43,325 bases of DNA from Actinomycetales bacterium (GTDB lineage Bacteria; Actinomycetota; Actinomycetes; Actinomycetales; Kineosporiaceae), in assembly GCA_012719445.1 (NCBI GenBank), contig JAAYAH010000123.1, positions 1-43,325 on the forward strand, read 5' to 3'. Position numbers and translations under genes: made by a program. This document shows positions 30,369-38,409 of the stretch, in pieces; position 1 is the first letter of the stretch; the number at the start of each line of letters is the position of its first letter. The notes under the pieces were generated by a model. That model searched no databases. It saw only the letters and a list, made by a program, of their open reading frames with translations, and had not been told where the DNA came from.

Positions 30369-31754
30369 GTGAGCGGTGCGAGGAACCAGGACCGGCCGGG
30401 AGCTCCGGCACCCGCCGGGTCTCCCGAGCCGTCGCTCGCGCCGACCGTCGACCGGTTGCGGGACGAGGTGGAGGGGCTCCGCCACGCGCTGCGCAGCCGG
30501 TCGATCATCGAGCAGGCCAAGGGCATGCTCATGGAGCGCTACGGCTGCACCCCCGACGAGGCCTTCGAACGGCTGGCCCGGCTGTCCCAGCACGCCAACG
30601 TCAAGCTCGCCGACGTCGCCTCCGCGCTCGTGGAGGCGTCGCTCGCGGCGGCGGAGCCGCCGAGGGGCCCCGCAGGAGGCAGGAGGCGGACGCGGGGCGG
30701 AGCGGAGCGAGGCGCCCCCGCGCGACCGGTGGTGGACCTGGCCGGGGAGGCCGCCGCGCGCTGGCCGCGGCAGGGCAGCGGCGAGGGGGAGTTCGGGGCC
30801 AGGATCCGCGACCTCGCACGGGGGCCGCGGACCCGGGCGGAGCTGCTCGCGGCCCGCGACCCGCAGGACATCCTCGCGGCGGTGGTGCGCACGGGGCTCT
30901 CCCACCGGCCACCGAACGCCGCCGTCCTGGTGGCCCTCGACGTCAACGGGGTGGTCACCCTGCTGGCGTCGCACGGGATGTCGTCGGCCACGGCGGCCCG
31001 TTGGCGCACCTTCCCGCTCGACCTCGACCTCCCGGTCTGCAGGGTGCTCAGGACGGGTCGCGCGGACTGGCTCACCCGTCCGGAAGGCGGCGGGACCCCC
31101 GGGGACGTCGCCGAGCGGGCAGGTCCGGCCCTCGGGCTCGGTCTTCCCGAGGACTGGTCGACCGTGGCCGCGGTGCCGCTGGGATCCGGCGGCGGCGCGC
31201 TCGTCCTGGTCTGGGCCCGGGGCGGGCCGACGGATCCCGACGACCGGGCGGAGGTGGAGCGGCTCGCGGCCGCTGCCGCCGTCAGCCTCGGCAAGCTGCC
31301 GCATCCGGCACCCGGGCGGCCGAACCCCCGGTGGGTGCCGTCCGGGCTCGCGGCGGACCCGACGCTCGCGGTGCTGGACGCCCTGTGGCATCCGGTCCTG
31401 GTCTGCGAGCCGGTGGCGCAGCCGGACGGCGCCGTCGTCGACTTCCGGGTCGTCCACCTGAACCCGGCGGCGGCCGACCAGTTCGGACCCGGCCGCGATC
31501 CCGCCGCAGGGCGCCGGCTGCTCGAGATCAGTCCCGACTCCGTGGACAACGGCCTGTTCGCCGCCTGCCGCCGGGTGGTGGCGACCGGCGCCCAGGTCGA
31601 CCTGCCGGGGCTCGGCTGGCGGCTGGCCTCGTCCGGCCGGGTCGGTCGGGAGACGGTCGACGTCCGGCTCACGCGATACCGTGGTGGGGTTCTGCTCACC
31701 TGGGCACGGGAGCCGGTGACGGAGGACCGTTCGGAGGCGGGAGAGCGGACGTGA
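30369..31754 (+). CDS. ANTAR-GAF-PAS-like sensor protein, copy B
   Basis: A 461-residue paralogue of the protein at 23141-24511 with the same order: ANTAR at about 25-90 (IIEQAKGMLMERYGCTPDEA), Arg/Gly-rich linker, GAF-like region (about 145-300, RTRAELLAARDPQDILAAVV at its start) and PAS-like end (about 325-445, VDVRLTRYRGGVLLTWAREP). The GTG at 30369 follows GAGGGTGG; the frame is open upstream to 30267 without family similarity. GTGA overlap couples it to the RsbW-like gene. The linker has a purine-rich GGCGGAGCGGAGCGAGGCG tract. RNA target unknown. Confidence 0.85.
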   Translation: MSGARNQDRPGAPAPAGSPEPSLAPTVDRLRDEVEGLRHALRSRSIIEQAKGMLMERYGCTPDEAFERLARLSQHANVKLADVASALVEASLAAAEPPRGPAGGRRRTRGGAERGAPARPVVDLAGEAAARWPRQGSGEGEFGARIRDLARGPRTRAELLAARDPQDILAAVVRTGLSHRPPNAAVLVALDVNGVVTLLASHGMSSATAARWRTFPLDLDLPVCRVLRTGRADWLTRPEGGGTPGDVAERAGPALGLGLPEDWSTVAAVPLGSGGGALVLVWARGGPTDPDDRAEVERLAAAAAVSLGKLPHPAPGRPNPRWVPSGLAADPTLAVLDALWHPVLVCEPVAQPDGAVVDFRVVHLNPAAADQFGPGRDPAAGRRLLEISPDSVDNGLFAACRRVVATGAQVDLPGLGWRLASSGRVGRETVDVRLTRYRGGVLLTWAREPVTEDRSEAGERT

Positions 31755-32197
31755 CGACCGAGGCGGTGGACGTGCGATCCGGTCGGCACGGACCGGACGA
31801 GCTGTGGACGGCCAGGGTGCTCCTGCCCGCCAGCGAGCGGGCCCCGTTCGCCGCCCGCCGGGTGGTCTCGACCCTGCTCGTCACCTGGGGGTGCGCGGAC
31901 CAGGTCGAACTGGCGGAGCTGGTGATCAGCGAACTGGTCTCGAACGCGGTCCGCTACGCGGCCGCCCACGGTCCGGTCGAGGTCGAGCTCCTGGCCGGGC
32001 CCGACGTCATCCGGCTCTCGGTCGCCGACGGGTCTCCCGAACGGCCGACGCTGCGGGAGGACCCGGTCGGGGAGCGCCGCGGGCTCGGGCTGAACCTCGT
32101 GGAGCAGGTCGCCGTCCGGTGGGGGGTCGAGGACTACCTCCTCGGCAAGCGGGTCTGGCTGGAACTGCCGACGGTGCGGGACGGCGAACCGGCCTGA
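31751..32197 (+). CDS. RsbW-like ATP-binding protein (anti-sigma kinase type), copy B
   Basis: A 148-residue GHKL ATPase. N-box ELVISELVSNAVRYAA, then VIRLSVADGSPERPTLR and GLGLNLVEQVAVRWGVEDY. It is a close paralogue of the protein at 22633-23151 (both contain ERAP-ARR-VSTLL-WG and end LGKRVW-LP) and likewise overlaps an ANTAR sensor gene by 4 bp. Probable role: reversible binding or phosphorylation of an anti-anti-sigma or sigma protein in response to the sensor. The STAS gene lies 40 bp away in convergent orientation. Confidence 0.88.
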   Translation: MTTEAVDVRSGRHGPDELWTARVLLPASERAPFAARRVVSTLLVTWGCADQVELAELVISELVSNAVRYAAAHGPVEVELLAGPDVIRLSVADGSPERPTLREDPVGERRGLGLNLVEQVAVRWGVEDYLLGKRVWLELPTVRDGEPA

Positions 32198-32236
32198 GCC
32201 GCGGCAGCCGGGCCGTCTGCGGTGAGCCGCCCGGGG

Positions 32237-32719
32237 TCAGCGATCCGCGGTCGTGGGTCGGAGCGTGACCGGGAGCACCCGGTCCATCCCGGCGAGGGCG
32301 AGGGTCCTGGCGACGGCCGTGTCCTCACCCGTCGCGACCTGCACGGCCGTCCCCGCGGTCGCGAGAACCCGGTGGATCCGGTGCAGGACGGAGATCCCCG
32401 CGCTGTCGATGAAGGCCAGGTCCACCAGATCGATGACGATCGAGGTGCTCTCCTTCGCGGCGTCGAGCAGGTGCTGGTAGACCTCCTCGGAGTTCGACAT
32501 GTCGAGCTCCCCGGTGACCACGGCCAGCGACTGCTCACCGTGCCGCTCCACGTGGACCGTCGCCAGCTCCGCGTCCTGATCACCGGTGCCGGGACGGGCC
32601 GCCGGTCGGCTGTCGGCGGCACGCGGCGCGGCGGGCAGCGCGGTGGGCAGGGAGGAACCGGGCTCCGTGGATTCCACGTTGTCAGATCGCACTCGGACCG
32701 CCTCTGGTTCTCGCTCCAT
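32237..32719 (-). CDS. STAS domain anti-anti-sigma factor
   Basis: A 160-residue protein with a disordered 50-residue N-terminus and a STAS domain (about 52-155). VVTGELDMSNSEEVYQHLLD and IDLVDLAFIDSAGISVLHRI contain the conserved DSAG site whose Ser is phosphorylated by RsbW-type kinases. In known systems the unphosphorylated form binds the kinase and frees the sigma factor. Candidate partners here are the ATPases at 22633 and 31751, the phosphatase at 27509 and the sigma factor at 35269. ATG 32719 has only a weak ribosome site (GGCGAGA). Confidence 0.9.
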   Translation of the reverse strand: MEREPEAVRVRSDNVESTEPGSSLPTALPAAPRAADSRPAARPGTGDQDAELATVHVERHGEQSLAVVTGELDMSNSEEVYQHLLDAAKESTSIVIDLVDLAFIDSAGISVLHRIHRVLATAGTAVQVATGEDTAVARTLALAGMDRVLPVTLRPTTADR

Positions 32720-32904
32720 GTTCGGCGTCTCGCCGAAGGCCTCGGTGTTCGGCTGCTCACGAACGCTGGGCCCACTCCGACGAGCGGTTCAGCGTAATCG
32801 ACCTGTTCCGAGAGTTGCCTCTCGGCGGCATCCCCGCAACTCGCGGCCGCTCCGTCCGGCGGATCCCGGGCGGATCCCGGGTGGACCAGGAGCGGAGCGG
32901 AGGC

Positions 32905-33927
32905 ATGAGCAGGCCTCCTCGTGGGCAGGTCCTCCCCATGGACGGTGATGTGATGGTCTTCGCGCCGGCTCCCCAGCTCACGATCACGATCGAGGACACC
33001 GCCGGTCGCGCGGACCTGCACCTCCATCCGGGAGGTCAGGGGGTGTGGCAGGCCCGCATGGTGCGGGCACTGGGCGGGCGTCCGGTGCTGTGCGCCGTGC
33101 TGGGCGGGGAGCCGGGGGTGGTGCTGGGCACTCTCCTCGACGTGGAGGGCGTCCCCGCGCGCACGGTGCACCGCCCGGCGGGCAGCGGCTGGTACGTGCA
33201 CGACCGCCGTGGGGGGTCCCGGAGGGTGATCCTCGAGGATCCGGGCGCCCCGCTGGCCCGGCACGACCTGGACGAGCTGTACAACCTGGCTCTCGCCGAG
33301 GGGCTCAGGGCGGGGGTTGCCCTGCTCAGCGGACCGGCGGACCCGTCCGTGGTGTCACCGGAGGTGTACCGGCGGCTGACGGCCGACCTCACCGCGAACG
33401 GCTGCCGGGTCGTCGCCGATCTCTCCGGGGCGATGCTCCACGCCGTCCTGGCGGGTGGGGTGACCTTCGTGAAGGTCAGTCACGAGGAACTGCTCCGGGA
33501 CGGGCTCGTCACCGAGGACACCCCCGAGGAGGCGGTCCGCGCCCTGCTGCGGCTCCGCGACGACGGGGCCGGGGCGGCCCTGGTCAGCCGGGCCGAGCGG
33601 CCGGCCCTCGCCCTGCTCGACGGGACCGTGCACCGGGTGGAGGTCCCCCGGCTCCAGACGGTCGAGCCGCGCGGCAGCGGGGACTCGATGACCGCGGCCG
33701 TCGCCACCGTGCTGTCGCGGGGCGGTGACCTGGAGCAGGCCGTTCTGGCCGGGGCGGCGGCAGGGGCCGTCAACGTGACCCGGCACGGCCTGGGGTCAGC
33801 GCGCGGGGACGCCGTCGAGGAACTGCTGACCCGGGTCCAGCTGGTCCCGGAACGAGCCCCCACGGGCGACCGGGAGGGGACCACGTGGGGGGACGGCGAG
33901 CCGTCCCCGGAAGGAGGCGCGTCGTGA
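32905..33927 (+). CDS. PfkB family (1-phosphofructokinase-like) sugar kinase
   Basis: A 340-residue ribokinase-fold kinase. GGQGVWQARMVRALGGRPVL is the first PfkB signature region, close to the GG-N-NvA form of 1-phosphofructokinases but with Gln/Trp in place of the usual Asn residues, and GSGDSMTAAVA near residue 255 carries the catalytic Asp (usual GAGD). The substrate is uncertain; a hexose or hexose phosphate is likely. ATG 32905 follows GGAGCGGAGG closely; ATG 32938 or 32953 would give starts more like family members. GTGA overlap with surE suggests joint function. Confidence 0.85.
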   Translation: MSRPPRGQVLPMDGDVMVFAPAPQLTITIEDTAGRADLHLHPGGQGVWQARMVRALGGRPVLCAVLGGEPGVVLGTLLDVEGVPARTVHRPAGSGWYVHDRRGGSRRVILEDPGAPLARHDLDELYNLALAEGLRAGVALLSGPADPSVVSPEVYRRLTADLTANGCRVVADLSGAMLHAVLAGGVTFVKVSHEELLRDGLVTEDTPEEAVRALLRLRDDGAGAALVSRAERPALALLDGTVHRVEVPRLQTVEPRGSGDSMTAAVATVLSRGGDLEQAVLAGAAAGAVNVTRHGLGSARGDAVEELLTRVQLVPERAPTGDREGTTWGDGEPSPEGGAS

Positions 33928-34874
33928 GCGGGTGGCCGGAGGGCGAGACGAGGCGGGAGCCGGACGGGGTCGGGACGCCGCCGGACCGGCACGACCCGGG
34001 ACACCTGCGCGAGCCGGGACCCCGGGAGCGGGGCGACCGGGACGGGCCCCTCAGAGCCCTCGTCACCAACGACGACGGCGTGGAGGCACCAGGGCTGCGC
34101 GCCCTCGCCGCGGCGGCGGTCGAGCACGGGTACCGGGTCACGGTCGCGGCGCCGAGGGACGAGTCGAGCGGGAGCAGTGCCGCGTTGACGGCGGTGGTCC
34201 GCAGGCAGCGGGTGGTCGTGACGCGCCGCCAGGTGCCCGGTCTCGACGTCGACTGCGTCGGGGTCGCGGCGTCACCCGGGTACATCGTGGTGCTGGCGAC
34301 GCTCGGGGCCTTCGGGCCGGCTCCGGACCTCGTGCTGTCCGGGATCAACCGGGGTGCCAACGCCGGACAGGCCGTTCTGCACTCGGGCACCGTCGGCGCC
34401 GTCCTCACCGCGGCGAGTGCCGGCAGGCGGGGGATGGCCGTGTCCGTCGACGTGCTGTCACCGGCCGGGGCGACCGACACCGGCGAGGGCAGGGCGCTGG
34501 CCGCCGTCGACGCCTCGACCGACGACCTGCGGAACTGGGAGACCGCGGCGGACCAGGCGCGAGCCCTGTTCCCTGCCCTGGAGGCGGCACCGGAGGGCAC
34601 CGTCCTCAACCTCAACGTCCCCGACCGGCCGGCGGGCCGGGTGCGCGGGCTGCGTCGGGCCCGGCTCGCCCGGTTCGGTCAGGTGCAGTTGGCCATCGCC
34701 GAGGTGGGGGAGGGATTCGTCCGGACGGTGGTCGAGGACGCCGGCTCCCGACGGGAACCGGGCACCGATCTCGCCGGCCTGACCTCCGGGTACGCCACCG
34801 TCACCGCGCTGCGGGCCATGGTGGAGACCGACGACGTCCCGCTGGGGGACCTGGCGCCGGAGCTGGAGGGCTGA
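33924..34874 (+). CDS. surE: SurE family 5'/3'-nucleotidase
   Basis: A 316-residue stationary-phase nucleotidase homologue. The SurE motifs are clear: ALVTNDDGVEAPGLRAL (metal-binding DD at about 49-50), APRDESSGSSAALT, VLSGINRGANAG and HSGTVGAVLTAA. SurE hydrolyses nucleoside monophosphates and short polyphosphate with a divalent metal. The N-terminus is about 40 residues longer than in most members and looks disordered. GTG start behind AAGGAGG, overlapping the kinase stop by 4 bp. Confidence 0.92.
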   Translation: MSGWPEGETRREPDGVGTPPDRHDPGHLREPGPRERGDRDGPLRALVTNDDGVEAPGLRALAAAAVEHGYRVTVAAPRDESSGSSAALTAVVRRQRVVVTRRQVPGLDVDCVGVAASPGYIVVLATLGAFGPAPDLVLSGINRGANAGQAVLHSGTVGAVLTAASAGRRGMAVSVDVLSPAGATDTGEGRALAAVDASTDDLRNWETAADQARALFPALEAAPEGTVLNLNVPDRPAGRVRGLRRARLARFGQVQLAIAEVGEGFVRTVVEDAGSRREPGTDLAGLTSGYATVTALRAMVETDDVPLGDLAPELEG

Positions 34875-35268
34875 CCGGCTCCGATTGCGGCCCCCGGAGG
34901 GCGCCGGTACCGTCACAGCATCGAGTGACTCAGTTCACTCGAACGTCGTGAAGACGCTCCAGACCCCCCGGGGTGTCGAGGCGCTCGCCATCGAGGGAGA
35001 CCTCCGGTTCGCGGATCCACCCGCGCCGGACAGGGTACGACCGGTCTCCCGACGGTGATCGACGCGAGGTCCGCGCCGGCAACGGACGCGGGGCCGACTG
35101 TCCACACCGTGCGCCGCCTCCGGGGCTTCCCTCGGCATCCCCACCTCGACCGGACCGGTCGCGGGTGAGCGGTGCCAGTCCCGGTGGCCGGTCGCCGATG
35201 TCGGGCGTGGGCGACGTGCGCCCCCCAGGGGCGCGAACTCTGATCCGACTGTGCTGAGGAGCCCTGTC
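34875..35268. other. 394-bp region upstream of the stress sigma gene
   Basis: No supported gene. It holds a perfect 8-bp dyad (34921-34942). A 36-codon frame (GTG 34948 to 35058) has no ribosome site or recognisable product. GC content dips near 34910-34950 and 35230-35280. I saw no GTTT-N15-GGGTA site, so the sigma gene may use another promoter. Confidence 0.45.
34921..34942. promoter_or_regulatory. Perfect 8-bp inverted repeat
   Basis: TCGAGTGA, six bases, TCACTCGA. A perfect dyad of the size used by TetR, MarR or similar dimers, located 47 bp after the surE stop and about 330 bp before the sigma gene. It may be an operator or a small hairpin at the end of the surE transcript. Confidence 0.4.
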
Positions 35269-36144
35269 GTGACAGTTGTTCCGTTCACCGCTCGTACCAC
35301 CGCCCCCGCAGACCCCTACGAGACCGACCACCACGACGACACGGTCGTCCGGCTCGCGGACCGCCGTCCCCGGTCGTTGCCCGACCGGGACTCCGCGGAC
35401 GGCCGCGCCGTCGCGCTCCTGCAGCGCATGGCGGAGACGGCCGATCCCGACCGGCGTCGGCGCCTCCGCGAGGAGGTCATCGAGATCCAGCGTCCGTTCG
35501 CGAACCTCCTCGCCCGCAGGTTCCGCAACAGGGGGGAGCCCCTGGAGGACCTCCGGCAGGTGGCGGCACTCGGCCTGATCAAGGCCATCGACGGGTTCGA
35601 CGCGGGCAAGGGACACAGCTTCGCCGCCTACGCGACCCCCACCATCCTCGGCGAGCTGCGTCGGCACTTCCGGGACAAGGGCTGGAACGTGCGGGTCCCG
35701 CGGCGGCTGCAGGAACTGCGCGCCGAGATCATCTCCGCGACCGAGGCGCTGACCCAGGAGCTCGGCCGGGCCCCCACCACGGCCGACCTGGCCCGCGAGC
35801 TCGGGGTGAGCGAGGAGGACGTCTGCCAGGGCGTGTTCGCGGCCCAGGCGTACTCCGCCAGCTCCCTGCAGGCCCCGCTCCACTCCGAGGGTGACGGCGC
35901 CACGCTCGCGGATCTCATGGCCCACGAGGACGGTGGCTACGACGTCGTGGAGGCCAGGGAGGCGCTGCGCCCGGTCCTGTGCGACCTCCCGGAGCGGGAG
36001 CGCCGGATCCTCGGGCTGCGGTTCTTCCGCCAGCTCACCCAGTCCGAGATCGCCGCCGAGCTGGGGATCTCGCAGATGCACGTGTCCCGGATCCTGAGCC
36101 GTTCCCTCGGCTCGCTCCGCGAACGGTTGGAGCTCGCCGGCTGA
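35269..36144 (+). CDS. SigB/SigF/SigG-family RNA polymerase sigma factor
   Basis: A 291-residue general-stress sigma factor. Region 2 is LLARRFRNRGEPLEDLRQVA with ALGLIKAIDGFDAGKGHSFA and YATPTILGELRRHFRDKGW; region 3 follows (RVPRRLQELRAEI); region 4 is LPERERRILGLRFF and LTQSEIAAELGISQMHVSRI. This matches actinobacterial SigF/SigB, which are controlled by RsbW-type kinases and STAS proteins; several such genes lie within 14 kb. GTG 35269 has GAGGAG eight bases upstream; GTG 35251 is an alternative. A hairpin element follows 27 bp after the stop. Confidence 0.92.
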   Translation: MTVVPFTARTTAPADPYETDHHDDTVVRLADRRPRSLPDRDSADGRAVALLQRMAETADPDRRRRLREEVIEIQRPFANLLARRFRNRGEPLEDLRQVAALGLIKAIDGFDAGKGHSFAAYATPTILGELRRHFRDKGWNVRVPRRLQELRAEIISATEALTQELGRAPTTADLARELGVSEEDVCQGVFAAQAYSASSLQAPLHSEGDGATLADLMAHEDGGYDVVEAREALRPVLCDLPERERRILGLRFFRQLTQSEIAAELGISQMHVSRILSRSLGSLRERLELAG

Positions 36145-36170
36145 CCGGCGTCGGCTCCCACCCTGCCGCC

Positions 36171-36233
36171 CGCCCACCGGTGGCCAATGGGTCCCATTCC
36201 TGGGTTGAGACCCCGATTGGCCACCGGTGGGCG
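36171..36233. repeat. 63-bp palindromic element, copy 2
   Basis: Hairpin with outer arms beginning CGCCCACCGGTGGCCAAT and ending ATTGGCCACCGGTGGGCG (18-bp perfect stem) and inner GGGTC/GACCC pairing around a short loop. Related to 57-119 in inverted orientation at about 73 % identity. It starts 26 bp after the sigma factor stop, so it may also act as a transcript-end hairpin. Confidence 0.75.
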
Positions 36234-36377
36234 GGCTGCGCAGGCCGGAGGCGACGGGCAGCGCCGCCCAGCGGTTCGGGTTGCGGGTAGTTCACTTATG
36301 AATCAACTTTGCGGTGAGGCCAACCTCAGTTCTCGGCGCCGACCGGCCCGGGAGCGGTCGTATCGAGGAGAGGTGTC

Positions 36378-36878
36378 ATGGCTGAGGTATCCACGAGGAC
36401 AACCGCGCAGGTCTCCGGGCAGAAGGCGGCGAACACCATCCGGTGGATCGCGCTCATCACCGCGGTGGCAGGGGTCGTCCTCATCGTCGCGGGGATCACG
36501 ACCTGGGGGGTCGTCCAGAACCAGTTGGGGGACGAGAAGATCACCGTTTCCGACGACGCCGCGCGCTTCGCCGGTGAACCGGTGGACGGCCCGCTCACGG
36601 CCTACCAGCAGGCCGAGGTCATCGAGAAGCACGCCCGTGAGGCCGCCGAGGGCAAGACCTACGCGCAACTGGAGCGGGAGGACCCCCGCCGGGAGACCGT
36701 CATGACCGGGTCCTTCCTGCGGGCGTCGCTGTTCGTCTCGGTCGTGTCCTTCGGGGTCTCCGCCATGGCGATCGGGCTGGGCGTCGTGTTGGTCCTCGTC
36801 GGCGTGGCCCTCAGGAGGGTGACGGCGCTCCTGCCGGTGGTGGCCGGTGCTCCCGCGGTCGAGAGCACGAACACCTGA
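36378..36878 (+). CDS. Two-TM membrane protein (so-called LigA-like hypothetical)
   Basis: A 166-residue protein with helices at about 20-48 (WIALITAVAGVVLIVAGITT) and 112-145, separated by a charged extracytoplasmic loop (EKITVSDDAARFAGEPVDGP and AYQQAEVIEKHAREAAEGKT). Similar actinobacterial proteins are often labelled aromatic ring-opening dioxygenase LigA, which the sequence does not support. Function unknown. ATG behind GAGGAGAGG. A strong hairpin ends the unit at 36958-37004. Confidence 0.75.
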   Translation: MAEVSTRTTAQVSGQKAANTIRWIALITAVAGVVLIVAGITTWGVVQNQLGDEKITVSDDAARFAGEPVDGPLTAYQQAEVIEKHAREAAEGKTYAQLEREDPRRETVMTGSFLRASLFVSVVSFGVSAMAIGLGVVLVLVGVALRRVTALLPVVAGAPAVESTNT

Positions 36879-36957
36879 CCGACACCGCCGACCCGATGCC
36901 CGGCGCGTGCGAACCCGCCGGTTCGGCCGGCGCGGCCGGTCCGACCGGCACGGGCCG

Positions 36958-37004
36958 ACGGACGGAGAGGGGCTCCGGAGTTCCCGGGGCCCCTCTCCGT
37001 CCGT
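36958..37004. terminator. Bidirectional terminator hairpin
   Basis: A perfect 16-bp stem ACGGACGGAGAGGGGC / GCCCCTCTCCGTCCGT with a 15-base loop, between the ends of convergent genes at 36878 and 37047. Confidence 0.85.
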
Positions 37005-37046
37005 ACTTCGGATCTTCGTCCGGTCGTCCCCTCCCCGCGCGGTGGT

Positions 37047-37619
37047 TCAGAACGCGAGCAGGCGCTGGAAGAACGAGCGGTAGTGCCGCAGTGTCAGGCG
37101 CAGGTCCTCGGTGGACACCTCGTCCCCCCGGCTCCACCGCGACTCCAACTGCTGTCGTTCGGCGGCGAAGGCCTTGGCCAGTCGCTGCATGAGCTCGGCG
37201 ACGAGGGAGTCCGCATCCTGCACGGCCCGGCGGGGTTCGTCGACGAAGTCCGCCTGGACGTCCTGCCAGCGACTCCTCATGGCCGCGATGGTCTCGTCGT
37301 CCAGCAGGTCGATCCCGTCCGCCGGGGCGCTGTCGTCCGGGGTGCTGTCGTCCAAGGTGCCGTCGACCGGGGTGCTGTCGGGAGAGCCCTGGTCGGCCGA
37401 CGACCCGTCCGTGGCGGAGCCGCCGGACCCGTCCTCGACGGGCTGGCCGTTCGCGGGCTCCTCGGCTCGCGCCCCTGCGAGATCCTCGGTGGTCAGTCGC
37501 TCGTCCGTCGCCGGCTGCTCGGCGTCCGTGACCGGTTGACCGTCCACGGTCAGGTGCTCGTCCTCGTGCTCGTCCCGGCGCGTTCGCTCGGTCCCCCAGA
37601 ATGTCCGCGATTCGCTCAT
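37047..37619 (-). CDS. Acidic protein with C-terminal helical domain, paralogue of upstream gene
   Basis: A 190-residue soluble protein. Residues 1-105 are acidic, low complexity and contain short repeats (STPVDGTLDDSTPDDSAPAD). Residues about 105-190 form a helical domain: RWQDVQADFVDEPRRAVQDA, then DSLVAELMQRLAKAF and STEDLRLTLRHYRSFFQRLL. The same domain occurs in the upstream gene product, so the pair arose by duplication. Function not recognised. Start ATG overlaps the upstream stop by 4 bp, so the two are one transcript under the site at 38358-38383. Confidence 0.8.
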   Translation of the reverse strand: MSESRTFWGTERTRRDEHEDEHLTVDGQPVTDAEQPATDERLTTEDLAGARAEEPANGQPVEDGSGGSATDGSSADQGSPDSTPVDGTLDDSTPDDSAPADGIDLLDDETIAAMRSRWQDVQADFVDEPRRAVQDADSLVAELMQRLAKAFAAERQQLESRWSRGDEVSTEDLRLTLRHYRSFFQRLLAF

Positions 37620-38326
37620 CGCCGTTCCTCCCGTACCGGCTGCCGGTGGACCGGCTGCCCGGTCGCCGCGTCCTGATCGGCCGCGGCCAGGTCCACCCGG
37701 TGCTCGTCGGACCGGTGCTCGCCGATTCCTCGCTCGTCGACTCGGTGCTCGCCGGGGCGGGTCTCCGCTCCGTCGATCGGCTCGGCGGAGCCCTCAGGCC
37801 GCAACAGGTTCTCGAACAGCGACCGGTACCGGAGCAGTGCCTCACGGAGGTCCTCGGTGCTCGCCCCGCCGTCACGGGCGCGGCGGCTGATCGCGTGGGC
37901 GTTCCGGTAGTCCTCGACGAGGGTCGGATGGTCGACCGAGACCAGGTCCGCCTGCCTGTCGACGTCGGAGACGGGATAGCCCCGCTCCTCCATGACCCGG
38001 GTGAGCAGGTACCCCGCCGCCTCGACAGCCGCGGTCGGGCGATCGACGAACTGCGCCTGCACCCGGTGCCACTCCTCGGCGTACCGGAGCCGGGAGGGCT
38101 CGGCCAGCGGCACGATCCTCAACCGGGAGCGTGTCGCCGCCCGGTCGCTCAGTTGCTCCTCCGCGGCTCGCCTGCTGCTCGACGTCCTGACCGTCCGGTC
38201 GTACTCGGGACCGAACCGGTCGCGCAACGAGCTGGTCCTCCGGCGGGCGGCGGTCGCCTTCACGAGGACGGCGACGACCACCACGACGAGGGCCACGATG
38301 ATCAAAGCCCAGATCCACGGTTCCAT
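37616..38326 (-). CDS. Membrane-anchored protein with the same helical domain
   Basis: A 236-residue protein: an N-terminal membrane helix (WIWALIIVALVVVVVAVLVK, residues 4-23), a basic stretch, a helical domain (about 80-180; EEWHRVQAQFVDRPTAAVEA and STEDLREALLRYRSLFENLL) and an acidic/His-rich tail with repeats of EHR-DE. ATG 38326 has GGAGG five bases upstream. This looks like the family of short actinobacterial membrane proteins often put under general-stress control; no function known to me. Domain is paralogous to the downstream gene. Confidence 0.8.
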   Translation of the reverse strand: MEPWIWALIIVALVVVVVAVLVKATAARRRTSSLRDRFGPEYDRTVRTSSSRRAAEEQLSDRAATRSRLRIVPLAEPSRLRYAEEWHRVQAQFVDRPTAAVEAAGYLLTRVMEERGYPVSDVDRQADLVSVDHPTLVEDYRNAHAISRRARDGGASTEDLREALLRYRSLFENLLRPEGSAEPIDGAETRPGEHRVDERGIGEHRSDEHRVDLAAADQDAATGQPVHRQPVREERR

Positions 38327-38357
38327 GTGTTCCTCCATCGACGTCGGTCGGCATCGG

Positions 38358-38383
38358 GTACCCGGGGGGCGCGGAGACCAAAC
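38358..38383 (-). promoter_or_regulatory. SigB/SigF-type promoter of the paralogous pair
   Basis: On the minus strand GTTT (38383-38380), 16 bases, GGGTAC (38363-38358), 32 bp before the start at 38326. Matches the general-stress promoter form. Confidence 0.65.
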
Positions 38384-38409
38384 CGGCCACCGTGGTTCGC
38401 CGCGGGATG

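Noticed and set aside
34948-35058. 36-codon frame starting GTG upstream of the sigma gene
   Set aside because: No ribosome site, no recognisable product, and codon use is not distinctive over such a length.
36378-36878. LigA aromatic ring-opening dioxygenase
   Set aside because: Similar proteins often carry this label, but the sequence is a two-helix membrane protein without dioxygenase motifs.
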